Assembly (NCBI GenBank): GCA_002787295.1
Contig: PCWJ01000003.1
Coordinates: 3,095-8,704, forward strand
Direction: 5' to 3'
Length of the DNA stretch: 5,610 nt
DNA from: Candidatus Nealsonbacteria bacterium CG11_big_fil_rev_8_21_14_0_20_37_68
GTDB taxonomy: Bacteria > Patescibacteriota > Minisyncoccia > Minisyncoccales > GCA-002782225
In this document: one piece after another, positions 1-5,494 of the stretch
Layout of the letters: every line of letters starts with the position of its first letter
Position numbering within the stretch: the first letter of the stretch is position 1
Notes under the pieces: generated by a model
The model's database searches: none
What the model saw: the letters and a program-made list of their open reading frames with translations, nothing else
What the model was told of the DNA's origin: nothing
Program-made: the position numbers and the translations under genes

Positions 1-49
1 CCCTCTCACCGTATTGGGTTTTTTCAATAACAGTAGGAATTAAATTCAT
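1..49 (-). CDS. clpP: ATP-dependent Clp protease proteolytic subunit ClpP (N-terminal fragment, runs off the window)
   Basis: Seen: on the minus strand an ATG at 49-47 opens 16 codons reading MNLIPTVIEKTQYGER before the window ends. Known: ClpP proteins start almost this way (MNLIPTVIEQT..GERAYDIYSRLL), and clpP follows tig in many bacteria. ClpP is the cytoplasmic serine peptidase ring that degrades proteins unfolded by ClpX or ClpC. The visible part is the N-terminal loop region that contacts the ATPase; the catalytic Ser, His and Asp lie outside. The start codon is 4 bases after the tig stop (TAA TTTT ATG) and no clear Shine-Dalgarno sequence precedes it, so translational coupling to tig is likely (inference). 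The call rests on 16 residues plus gene order. Confidence 0.85.
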   Translation of the reverse strand, partial: MNLIPTVIEKTQYGER

Positions 50-53
50 AAAA

Positions 54-1436
54 TTAAAATTGCTCTAGCAATTGAAAGGTTTTTTCTTGTCTTATTACTT
101 CTTTAGTATAACTTTTTAATTGTTCGGGGTCAAATTTTTTTTGAGCTTCTTCCGGACTGGAGAAACTTTTTAAAATCTTATTCACCTCTTCGTTTAGCTC
201 TTCTTTTCCAACCAAAATATTTTCTCTTTTTTGAATTTCTCTTAAAATCAGGGAGTTTTTAATCTGGGTCTTGGCAGGTTCCTGAAAAGATTCAAAGATC
301 TCTGTCTCGGATTTTCTAATTTTCTTTAAATAGTCTTCAAAACTAATCTGGAGATTTTGACTAACCTCCTTTTTTAAATTTTCCAAAAATTTCTTTTTTT
401 GTTCTTCAATTAAGATTTCCGGAATTTCCATTTCTGTTTTTTGGGCAATTTTTTCTAAAATTTCTTGTCGGACTCTTTGGGTTTCTTGATTTTCTTTTTC
501 TAATTTTAAACCGGCTTGAACGGATTGCGTTAGGGCAGTTAAATTTTCAAACTGTCCTAAGTTTCTGGCAAATTCATCATTCAATTCCGGCAACTCCATC
601 TTCTGAATCGACTTCAATTTTACTTTTATCTGCGGAACCTCCGGGATGGCTTCCCGGAGTTTCTCCGGGAAGCCATCCCGGATCGGTTGGCCCTTGACTG
701 ATAGTTGAAATTCTTTTTCTTCTCCGGCTTTCATTCCGATTAAATTCTCTTCAAAGCCAGGAACAAAGTGCCCCTCGCCCAAAACAAAGGCATCTTTAAT
801 CCATCGAGAACTGTTCTCGATGGATTGGAGATTATATTCGATTTCGACCCAGTCGCCTTTTTGAGCGGGAGTATTTTTTAGAGTAAACTTTGCTCTTGAT
901 TTTTGGAGCCATTTTAGAGCATCCTGAGTATCTTTATCCGAGACCTCCGGTTTTTTCCTTTTTACTTTTGAAGCAATTTCTTTATAATCGGGTAAATTTA
1001 TTTCGGGCAAAACCTGAACTACGGCTTTAAATGTCAACCCCCCACCACTTTGAAATTGGCCCCCATCAACAAAGGAAGTCTTCTCCTGTTTTAGCTCTGT
1101 TTCACCTTTATTATCATTTTTCAAAGTGGTGGGGGGTAAAATTTCAATTTCCGGCTGACCCAGGGGTTCAATTCTGTCGCTCTTTATTAACTGACTAATT
1201 GCTTTAATATAACTTTCTTTTACCGCTATTTCGGCAGTTTCCGACAAAATTTTTTCCTGACTGATTGTTTTCTCAACAATTTCTTTCGGCACTTTCCCCT
1301 TCCGAAACCCCGGCATCTCTAAATCTTTTCCCAAATCTAAAACTGCTTTTTGGTAAAAGTCGCCAAACTCTTCAGCTGGCACCTCAATTTTTATTTCAAC
1401 TTTTAATTTTGGTAATTTTTGAATTGAGAATTGCAT
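54..1436 (-). CDS. tig: Trigger factor, ribosome-associated chaperone and peptidyl-prolyl isomerase
   Basis: Trigger factor binds the ribosome exit tunnel and shields nascent chains in the cytoplasm. The protein is 460 residues, slightly longer than the usual about 430. The N-terminal ribosome-binding domain (about 1-150) carries the signature GFRKGKVP at 43-50, placing Phe44-Arg45-Lys46 where the E. coli ribosome contact lies. An FKBP-type isomerase domain (about 155-280) includes VLGEGHFVPGFEENLIGMK (218-236). The Lys/Glu-rich helical C-terminal chaperone domain follows ELPELNDEFA (281-290). Start: the frame stays open for 33 more codons upstream, but the ATG at 1436 has GGAAG four bases before it and gives the family-typical numbering; the extension would overlap the divergent gene. 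Odd: the coding sequence holds three perfect inverted repeats (640-682, 798-826, 1037-1137). The loop at about 100-134 is enlarged, and the isomerase part at 202-215 is shorter than usual and lacks the common DGxxFxG pattern. It is followed directly by clpP. Confidence 0.95.
   Translation of the reverse strand: MQFSIQKLPKLKVEIKIEVPAEEFGDFYQKAVLDLGKDLEMPGFRKGKVPKEIVEKTISQEKILSETAEIAVKESYIKAISQLIKSDRIEPLGQPEIEILPPTTLKNDNKGETELKQEKTSFVDGGQFQSGGGLTFKAVVQVLPEINLPDYKEIASKVKRKKPEVSDKDTQDALKWLQKSRAKFTLKNTPAQKGDWVEIEYNLQSIENSSRWIKDAFVLGEGHFVPGFEENLIGMKAGEEKEFQLSVKGQPIRDGFPEKLREAIPEVPQIKVKLKSIQKMELPELNDEFARNLGQFENLTALTQSVQAGLKLEKENQETQRVRQEILEKIAQKTEMEIPEILIEEQKKKFLENLKKEVSQNLQISFEDYLKKIRKSETEIFESFQEPAKTQIKNSLILREIQKRENILVGKEELNEEVNKILKSFSSPEEAQKKFDPEQLKSYTKEVIRQEKTFQLLEQF
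640..682. repeat. Perfect 20-bp inverted repeat with 3-nt loop inside tig
   Basis: Arm 640-659 and arm 663-682 are exact reverse complements, separated by TTT at 660-662. The arms are GC-rich (they begin TCCGGGATGGCTTCC) within an AT-leaning gene. In the tig frame the palindrome encodes residues 252-266, about IRDGFPEKLREAIPE, which includes the FPE that normally starts the last segment of the isomerase domain. About eight residues (KGQPIRDG) appear to be extra before FPE compared with typical trigger factors as I recall them. A perfect 20-bp match is far beyond chance at one site. No gene or transposase is attached. Confidence 0.9.
798..826. repeat. Perfect 13-bp inverted repeat with 3-nt loop inside tig
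   Basis: AATCCATCGAGAA (798-810) and TTCTCGATGGATT (814-826) are exact reverse complements around CTG. In the tig frame the site encodes residues 204-213, QSIENSSRWI, in the isomerase domain where typical family members carry a Gly/Asp-rich turn. The protein here is not longer than the family norm, so this is either a replacement or a palindrome that arose in place. Confidence 0.85.
1037..1137. repeat. 101-bp segment bounded by perfect 19-bp inverted repeats inside tig
   Basis: The left arm 1037-1055 (ACCCCCCACCACTTTGAAA) and right arm 1119-1137 are exact reverse complements with a 63-bp spacer. The segment translates in the tig frame as residues about 100-134. The arms give PPTTLK and FQSGGG, and the spacer gives a polar stretch. 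This is a low-conservation loop between IEI (97-99) and FKA (136-138), longer than I expect for the family. The shape resembles a miniature inverted-repeat insertion that kept the frame, but no clear target-site duplication is visible, so its origin as a mobile element is unproven. Confidence 0.85.
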
Positions 1437-1459
1437 TTTACTTCCGATTGTGTTAAAAT
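1431..1459 (+). promoter_or_regulatory. Predicted promoter of the plus-strand membrane protein gene
   Basis: TTGCAT (1431-1436) as -35 and TAAAAT (1454-1459) as -10 are separated by 17 bases, with TG at 1451-1452 making an extended -10 (TGTTAAAAT). Transcription would start near 1466, leaving a leader of about 35 nt before the gene at 1502. The -35 overlaps the start codon of the divergent tig gene. No equally good tig promoter was recognised in the shared 65-bp gap. Confidence 0.55.
1441..1445 (-). promoter_or_regulatory. Ribosome binding site of tig
   Basis: Minus-strand GGAAG lies four bases before the ATG at 1436-1434. It decides this start over the open upstream extension to 1535. Confidence 0.6.
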
Positions 1460-1490
1460 TTGAGCTTAGTACCTTAATAAAAAATCTTAA

Positions 1491-1496
1491 AAGGAG
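1491..1496 (+). promoter_or_regulatory. Ribosome binding site deciding between two adjacent ATG codons
   Basis: AAGGAG is followed by AA and then ATGATG. The first ATG (1499) is only 2 bases from the site and the second (1502) is 5 bases away, so the second is the better-spaced start. Confidence 0.7.
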
Positions 1497-1501
1497 AAAT
1501 G

Positions 1502-2047
1502 ATGGGAAAAAAAGAAAAGAAGGGATTAATTGCAATTATTGTTTTATCTGTCCTGTTTCCTTTTTTAATGGTCAGAAATCCTCTGGAAATACCTTCTTTA
1601 GTTTTACCTCTCTGGCTTTCGTATCCGGGGATGGCTGGAGTTTGGTTCTATTCCGGGAAGAACCTTTTTGAGTGTTTTTTGGCTTGCTATGGAGCAGGGA
1701 ATATTGGAATAGTTTGTGTCTATTTCGGAACGAGTTTAGTCCAGTTTATTTTTAAAAAAATACTGTCGGCAAAGAGAGTTTCAAAAATGAAAGTTGCTTT
1801 ATCTGAAACCAAGGTTGATTTACCGTCAAATAAAAACAGACAAGTTATTAATTGGCTGAATCGGCAAAGTTTATGGGTAATTCTACTTGTATTCTTTTTG
1901 CCCCTTCCCTGGTCAGATACAATATCTGTAATTGCAATGAGATTAAGGGGAATAAAAAGCGGTATCTGGTATTTGTTTGGTTTAAATATACCCCATGTCT
2001 TTCTGGTGGTTTTTCTTATTTATTCCGGAATGAGTTTGTTTTTTTAA
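1502..2047 (+). CDS. Small polytopic membrane protein of unknown function, possibly small multidrug export/DedA-like
   Basis: A 181-residue hydrophobic protein. Residue numbers here count from the adjacent upstream ATG at 1499. A short Lys-rich N-terminus (GKKEKK) precedes a first membrane segment (about 9-25). Further hydrophobic stretches lie at about 31-51, 58-87, 125-147 and 158-182. A basic, polar linker (about 88-122, KKILSAKRVSKMK and onward) separates the two halves and is likely cytoplasmic. The second half contains FFLPLPWSDTISVIAMRLRG (132-151). The LPLP plus small-residue pattern before a basic turn recalls the small multidrug export family (PF06695/COG2426) or DedA-type proteins, but this is resemblance only, and no substrate or catalytic residue can be named. 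It has its own promoter, a strong ribosome binding site and a terminator, so it is probably a single-gene unit between the tig-clpP and nusA-hppA units. It converges on hppA. Confidence 0.8.
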   Translation: MGKKEKKGLIAIIVLSVLFPFLMVRNPLEIPSLVLPLWLSYPGMAGVWFYSGKNLFECFLACYGAGNIGIVCVYFGTSLVQFIFKKILSAKRVSKMKVALSETKVDLPSNKNRQVINWLNRQSLWVILLVFFLPLPWSDTISVIAMRLRGIKSGIWYLFGLNIPHVFLVVFLIYSGMSLFF

Positions 2048-2050
2048 AGT

Positions 2051-2086
2051 AGGCACCGGTTAATTTCGGTGCTTTTAATAACTTTT
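2051..2086 (+). terminator. Rho-independent terminator of the membrane protein gene
   Basis: The stem GCACCG (2053-2058) pairs with CGGTGC (2067-2072) around an 8-nt loop. It can be lengthened by a G-U and an A-U pair, and is followed by TTTTAATAACTTTT. It starts 3 bases after the TAA stop. On the minus strand the same stem lacks a clean U tract, so it is probably a weak terminator for hppA. Confidence 0.8.
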
Positions 2087-2089
2087 AAA

Positions 2090-2105
2090 TGTTTCACATG
2101 AAACT
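2090..2105. promoter_or_regulatory. parS-like palindrome (candidate ParB binding site)
   Basis: TGTTTCACATGAAACT matches the well-known parS consensus TGTTTCACGTGAAACA at 14 of 16 positions. Both six-base arms GTTTCA and TGAAAC are intact. The differences are the central CG changed to CA and the final base. It sits in the 82-bp gap between the converging membrane protein gene and hppA, where a chromosomal partition site would not disturb coding. The alternative is a minor hairpin in the hppA 3' end. A single site with a changed centre is weak evidence alone. Confidence 0.35.
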
Positions 2106-2129
2106 TTTATTGTCGCTAGGTCTCTTAAA

Positions 2130-4163
2130 TCAAATAAATAAAGCGGCCAGGGCCAGGGTTAAGGTACTCAATAGTTTGACTAAAACGTGTAAAGATGGGC
2201 CAGCCGTATCTTTAAATGGGTCTCCGACGGTATCGCCGGTTACCGAAGCAGCATGGGCCGGGCTTCCTTTACCCCCTAAATTTCCGGCCTCAATAAACTT
2301 CTTAGCATTGTCCCAGGCCCCGCCGCTGTTATTCAGTACGGTAGCCAAAAGTATACCAACAATAGTCCCCACCATTATCAGCCCGGCTTCAGCTTCAGCT
2401 CTTAAGGTAAGTCCAACTACGATAGGGACCACCACGGCCAGGGATCCCGGCAAAACCATCTGTTTTAAAGCACCTTTGGTGGTAATATCCACACAGCGGG
2501 CATAATTAGGCAAAGTTTTCCCGGCCATAATTCCGGGGTCTTCTTTAAATTGAGTTCTTACCTCATTGATAATAACCGAGGCGGTCTTGCCCACTGCTTT
2601 AATAGCAAAAGCACTAAATAAGAAAATTAACATTGCTCCAATTAAACCCCCGACAAAAACTTCTACTTTGGCTAAATCGACAATTTCAATTTTCACTTCG
2701 GTTAAATAAGCGGAAAAAAGCAAAAAGGCAGCTAAGGCGGCTGCCCCCATAGCATATCCTTTGGTCAGGGCTTTAGTCGTATTGCCGGCTGCATCAAGCT
2801 TGTCGGTAATTTTACGCACCTCTTCTTTTCCCCCGGACATTTCAATAATTCCTCCGGCATTATCGCAAATCGGGCCGAAAGTATCCATAGCTAAGATATA
2901 GGCACAGGTGGCCAGCATCCCCATCGTAGCTACAGCTGTTCCATAAAGTCCGCCGCCTTGAAGCCCGGTTAAACTCCCAAATTTATAGGAAGTCAAGAGG
3001 GCTAAAGCAATAGTAATAATGGTAGCGGCAGTACATTCTAGGCCTACTGAAAAACCGGCAATAACATTGGTAGCATGACCGGTAGTAGAACCTTTGACAA
3101 TTTCTTGAACCGGTCGATGTTTGGCGTCAGTGTAGTATTGAGTGATATAAACAAAAACAATACTGGTGAAAAGTCCCACTAAAGCTGCAAAAAAGAACCA
3201 AATGCTCCCCAGCATTTTCATAGTTATAAAATAGAAAGAGATAGCAGCCAGAAAACTGGTAACAAAATAGCCTTTATTTAAAGCTCTCATCGGGTCATCA
3301 ATCTTGCGGCGGGTCGTGGCCACTAAAACTCCGACTATGCTACAAAGAAGTCCAAAGGCTCGCAAAATTAGAGGGAAAATGATGCCGGAAATTCCAAAAT
3401 AGGGGAAAAGAACTACTCCCAAAATCATTGCTCCAATATTTTCAGCCGCCGTCGATTCAAAAAGATCCGCCCCTCTACCAGCACAATCACCAACATTATC
3501 TCCGACCAAATCAGCGATGACGGCCGGATTTCGGGGATCGTCTTCGGGAATACCGGCTTCGATTTTCCCTACCAAATCTGCCCCAATATCGGCGGCTTTG
3601 GTATAGATTCCTCCTCCCAGTTGAGCAAAAAGAGCAACTAAGCTGGCGCCAAACCCAAATCCGACAATTAAGAAAGGAATTTTAGAGGGTTCATAACCCA
3701 AATGTATATAAATAAGATAGAGGCTGGAAATTCCTAACAGGCTCATGGCTACAATAGTAATTCCGGAAACTGCTCCTCCCCGAAGAGCAATGGTTAAGGC
3801 TTTTGACAAACTTGTTTGGGCAGCATTAGCGGTTCTCACATTAGACCTTACGGCAATCCACATCCCAATAAATCCGGATAAAGCTGACAGGGCCGCTCCA
3901 AAAATAAAGGCTAAAGAAGTCTGAATTCCTAAAATGAAGTTGCCTGTAAAATAATAGACTCCAAAAAGAGCCAGGGCTAAAAAAATAGCGATCAATCCAA
4001 TGGTTTTGTACTGCCTTTTCAAAAAAGCATTAGCCCCTTCTTTAATTAATCTGAAAATTCGGACCATTCCCTCCGGTCCTTCATCACATTTTTTAACCCA
4101 ATAAACCAAATAAAGGGCAAAGCCCAAGGAAAATAAAGAAATGGCAATGGAAAGGAGTAACAT
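2130..4163 (-). CDS. hppA: Membrane-bound proton-translocating pyrophosphatase, K+-independent type
   Basis: This integral membrane pump hydrolyses cytoplasmic pyrophosphate and moves H+ across the membrane. It has 677 residues, full length for the family, with about 16 hydrophobic segments. Substrate and Mg2+ binding motifs are present: DIGADLVGKIE (192-202), EDDPRNP (207-213), GDNVGDCAGRGADLFES (221-237), DTFGPICDNAGG (427-438), NNSGGAWDNAKK (611-622) and GDTVGDPFKDTAGPS (643-657). In GNTTKALTKG (460-469), Lys464 and Thr467 occupy the positions that mark K+-independent enzymes; K+-dependent ones carry Ala at the first. Known members with Lys are mainly H+ pumps. Start: the ATG is fixed by an in-frame stop at 4220-4218 with no other start codon between. 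No normally spaced Shine-Dalgarno is present; GGTGGG lies 12 bases upstream, buried in a hairpin. It follows nusA by 70 bases. No insertions or breaks were seen in the conserved motifs. Confidence 0.97.
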   Translation of the reverse strand: MLLLSIAISLFSLGFALYLVYWVKKCDEGPEGMVRIFRLIKEGANAFLKRQYKTIGLIAIFLALALFGVYYFTGNFILGIQTSLAFIFGAALSALSGFIGMWIAVRSNVRTANAAQTSLSKALTIALRGGAVSGITIVAMSLLGISSLYLIYIHLGYEPSKIPFLIVGFGFGASLVALFAQLGGGIYTKAADIGADLVGKIEAGIPEDDPRNPAVIADLVGDNVGDCAGRGADLFESTAAENIGAMILGVVLFPYFGISGIIFPLILRAFGLLCSIVGVLVATTRRKIDDPMRALNKGYFVTSFLAAISFYFITMKMLGSIWFFFAALVGLFTSIVFVYITQYYTDAKHRPVQEIVKGSTTGHATNVIAGFSVGLECTAATIITIALALLTSYKFGSLTGLQGGGLYGTAVATMGMLATCAYILAMDTFGPICDNAGGIIEMSGGKEEVRKITDKLDAAGNTTKALTKGYAMGAAALAAFLLFSAYLTEVKIEIVDLAKVEVFVGGLIGAMLIFLFSAFAIKAVGKTASVIINEVRTQFKEDPGIMAGKTLPNYARCVDITTKGALKQMVLPGSLAVVVPIVVGLTLRAEAEAGLIMVGTIVGILLATVLNNSGGAWDNAKKFIEAGNLGGKGSPAHAASVTGDTVGDPFKDTAGPSLHVLVKLLSTLTLALAALFI

Positions 4164-4211
4164 AATAAACTTAAACCCACCAAAATTTTGTTCTACAAAA
4201 TTTAGGCGGGT
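4164..4211 (-). terminator. Terminator or attenuator hairpin between nusA and hppA
   Basis: In minus-strand RNA, ACCCGCC (4211-4205) pairs with GGUGGGU (4181-4175). After a U-U mismatch, AAAUUUUG (4203-4196) pairs with CAAAAUUU (4190-4183) around the loop UAGAA. That gives 15 pairs including one G-U. The stem is followed by UUUAAGUUUAUU (4175-4164) directly before the hppA ATG. On the plus strand the G-U pair becomes an A-C mismatch, so the fold favours minus-strand RNA. It is shaped like an intrinsic terminator and also buries the only purine-rich stretch before hppA, so it may act as an attenuator or a translation block. Confidence 0.6.
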
Positions 4212-4221
4212 AAATCTTTAA

Positions 4222-4227
4222 ATTTTA
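4222..4227 (-). promoter_or_regulatory. Weak possible -10 box for hppA
   Basis: Minus-strand TAAAAT just after the nusA stop would start RNA near 4215, at the foot of the leader hairpin. There is no convincing -35 and the surroundings are A-rich, so this could be chance. Confidence 0.2.
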
Positions 4228-4233
4228 TTGCTT

Positions 4234-5451
4234 TTATTCTTTTTTAACTTCTTTTGCTTCTTTTACTTCTTTTACTTCTTTTACTTCTTTTACTTCTTTT
4301 GTCTTTTTTACTTCTTTTACCTTTTCTGTTTCTTTTGTTTCTTTTGCCGTTTCCGGACCTCTAACGTCTATTTTCCAGCCGGTGAGCTTGGCTGCCAATC
4401 TTACATTCTGGCCTTCTTTGCCAATGGCTAAAGAAAGTTGATCCTCCGGAACAATAGCCAAGGCTTTATTTTTTGGCAGACGTTTCACTTCCAAAACTTT
4501 GGCCGGAGAAAGGGAATTGGCAATATATTTTTCCGGATCATCGGAATACTCAATCGCATCGATTTTCTCTCCCCCCAACTCGTTGATTACGGCTGAAATT
4601 CTGGTTCCCCGCTGGCCAACAATGCTCCCAATCGGATCCACTCTCTCTTGGATTGAAACTACGGCAATCTTGGTTCGAGAACCGGCTTCCCTGGCAATAG
4701 ATTTTATTTGAACAGAGCCAGCTGAGATTTCCGGCACCTCCAATTCAAAAAGCTTGGAAACAAACTTTGGGTAAGCTCGAGACAGAAAAATTAGGGGACC
4801 CTTCGGACTTTCCTCTACACTTAAAATATAAAGTTTTAATCTTAAACCCGGTCGGTAAAATTCCCCGGGAATTTGCTCCTCTCTGTTTAAAATTCCTAAA
4901 GTTTTTCCAATGTCAAAAAAAACTCTTCCGCCTTCAACTCTCTGACAGATTCCAGAAATTATTTCCCCTTCTTTTTGTTTTAACTCCGAGAAAATAGTCT
5001 CCCTCTCTGCTTCTCTTATTTTTTGCAAAATGACTTGTTTTGCCGTCTGGGCGGCAATCCGACCATAATCCTCCTGGGCTTCAAGGGTTTCCTGAAGCTC
5101 CTGACCCGGTTCAATTTTTGGGTCTATTTTCTTAGCCTCTGCCAGCATAATATGTTTTTCGGAATTAAACTTCACCTTCCCCTCAATCGACTCCATTTCT
5201 TTAGCTTTTAATTTTTCCAATTCCTCTTCGGAATAAACCATCGAATCCGACAAAACCTGCCTTACCTGCCAAAACTTAACCTGACCGGTTCCCGGGTCCA
5301 AACTCGCTTTAATTATCTGACCTCTTTTGCCATAATCTTTTTTGTAGGCAGCGGCAATTGCCGACTCGATGGTTTCAATCACCTTCTCTTGAGAAATTCC
5401 CTTCTCTTCGGCAATTTGAGCAATGGCTGATGTAAAAGTTTTTAAATCCAT
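4234..5451 (-). CDS. nusA: Transcription termination/antitermination factor NusA
   Basis: NusA binds RNA polymerase and nascent RNA in the cytoplasm and modulates pausing, termination and antitermination. The protein is 405 residues: N-terminal polymerase-binding domain (about 1-125); the family motif DYGRIAAQTAKQVILQKIRE (128-147); S1 domain (about 160-225); LSRAYPKFVSKLFELEVPEI (223-242); KH1 with DPIGSIVGQRGTRI (272-285) and ELGGEKIDAI (291-300); KH2 with AIGKEGQNVRLAAKLTGWKI (342-361). The body ends near 364, like Firmicute NusA without acidic repeats. After it comes an unusual 40-residue Lys/Glu/Val/Thr tail encoded by a 9-bp tandem repeat. Start: an in-frame stop lies three codons upstream (5460-5458) and the next Met is residue 71, so ATG 5451 is secure. 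There is no Shine-Dalgarno close to it. rimP is not seen upstream within the window, and infB does not follow; hppA does. Confidence 0.97.
   Translation of the reverse strand: MDLKTFTSAIAQIAEEKGISQEKVIETIESAIAAAYKKDYGKRGQIIKASLDPGTGQVKFWQVRQVLSDSMVYSEEELEKLKAKEMESIEGKVKFNSEKHIMLAEAKKIDPKIEPGQELQETLEAQEDYGRIAAQTAKQVILQKIREAERETIFSELKQKEGEIISGICQRVEGGRVFFDIGKTLGILNREEQIPGEFYRPGLRLKLYILSVEESPKGPLIFLSRAYPKFVSKLFELEVPEISAGSVQIKSIAREAGSRTKIAVVSIQERVDPIGSIVGQRGTRISAVINELGGEKIDAIEYSDDPEKYIANSLSPAKVLEVKRLPKNKALAIVPEDQLSLAIGKEGQNVRLAAKLTGWKIDVRGPETAKETKETEKVKEVKKTKEVKEVKEVKEVKEAKEVKKE
4246..4344. repeat. 9-bp tandem repeat in the 3' end of nusA
   Basis: Four perfect copies of TACTTCTTT run from 4264 to 4299 (read on the plus strand). 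Degenerate copies flank them, for example at 4246, 4255 and 4309, with looser copies to about 4344. On the coding strand each unit is a Lys-Glu-Val, Lys-Glu-Ala or Lys-Glu-Thr triplet, so copy-number change would keep the frame and only alter tail length. Confidence 0.85.
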
Positions 5452-5468
5452 TGGCTTTTATTAAAAGT

Positions 5469-5485
5469 GTCCGCTTCCAACGGAC
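5469..5485 (-). promoter_or_regulatory. Leader hairpin at the 5' end of nusA mRNA
   Basis: In minus-strand RNA GUCCG (5485-5481) pairs with CGGAC (5473-5469) around the 7-nt loop UUGGAAG. With the predicted start near 5488, the hairpin would sit at the very 5' end of a leader of about 37 nt. The only Shine-Dalgarno-like bases (GGAAG) lie in its loop, 22 bases from the ATG. It may be a 5' stabilising stem or a regulatory site. Confidence 0.4.
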
Positions 5486-5494
5486 CTTTCTATC

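Noticed and set aside
58..73. Hairpin AATTGC-TCTA-GCAATT at the tig stop, followed by a T-rich run on the minus strand
   Set aside because: Only two G-C pairs, and clpP starts 4 bases after the tig stop, so a terminator here is unlikely.
1264..1280. ATTGTT-TTCTC-AACAAT hairpin in tig
   Set aside because: Short AT-rich six-base arms are expected by chance and do not match the scale of the three long palindromes.
1437..1535. N-terminal extension of trigger factor to an ATG at 1535
   Set aside because: The extension is hydrophobic and unlike the family, overlaps the divergent gene and its signals, and the ATG at 1436 has a ribosome binding site and gives the normal FRK position 44-46.
1450..1671. 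Alternative plus-strand frame overlapping the start of the membrane protein gene
   Set aside because: No ribosome binding site; the overlapping frame with AAGGAG and membrane segments is clearly the real gene.
2089..2505. Plus-strand open frame antisense to the end of hppA
   Set aside because: It is a shadow of the conserved hppA codons and has no ribosome binding site or recognisable protein features.
4228..4431. Phenylalanine-rich plus-strand open frame
   Set aside because: It is the antisense of the Lys/Glu repeat at the end of nusA.
4858..4874. AAATTCCC-C-GGGAATTT palindrome in nusA
   Set aside because: Eight-base arms in AT-rich coding DNA may be chance, and the encoded S1-KH linker looks ordinary.
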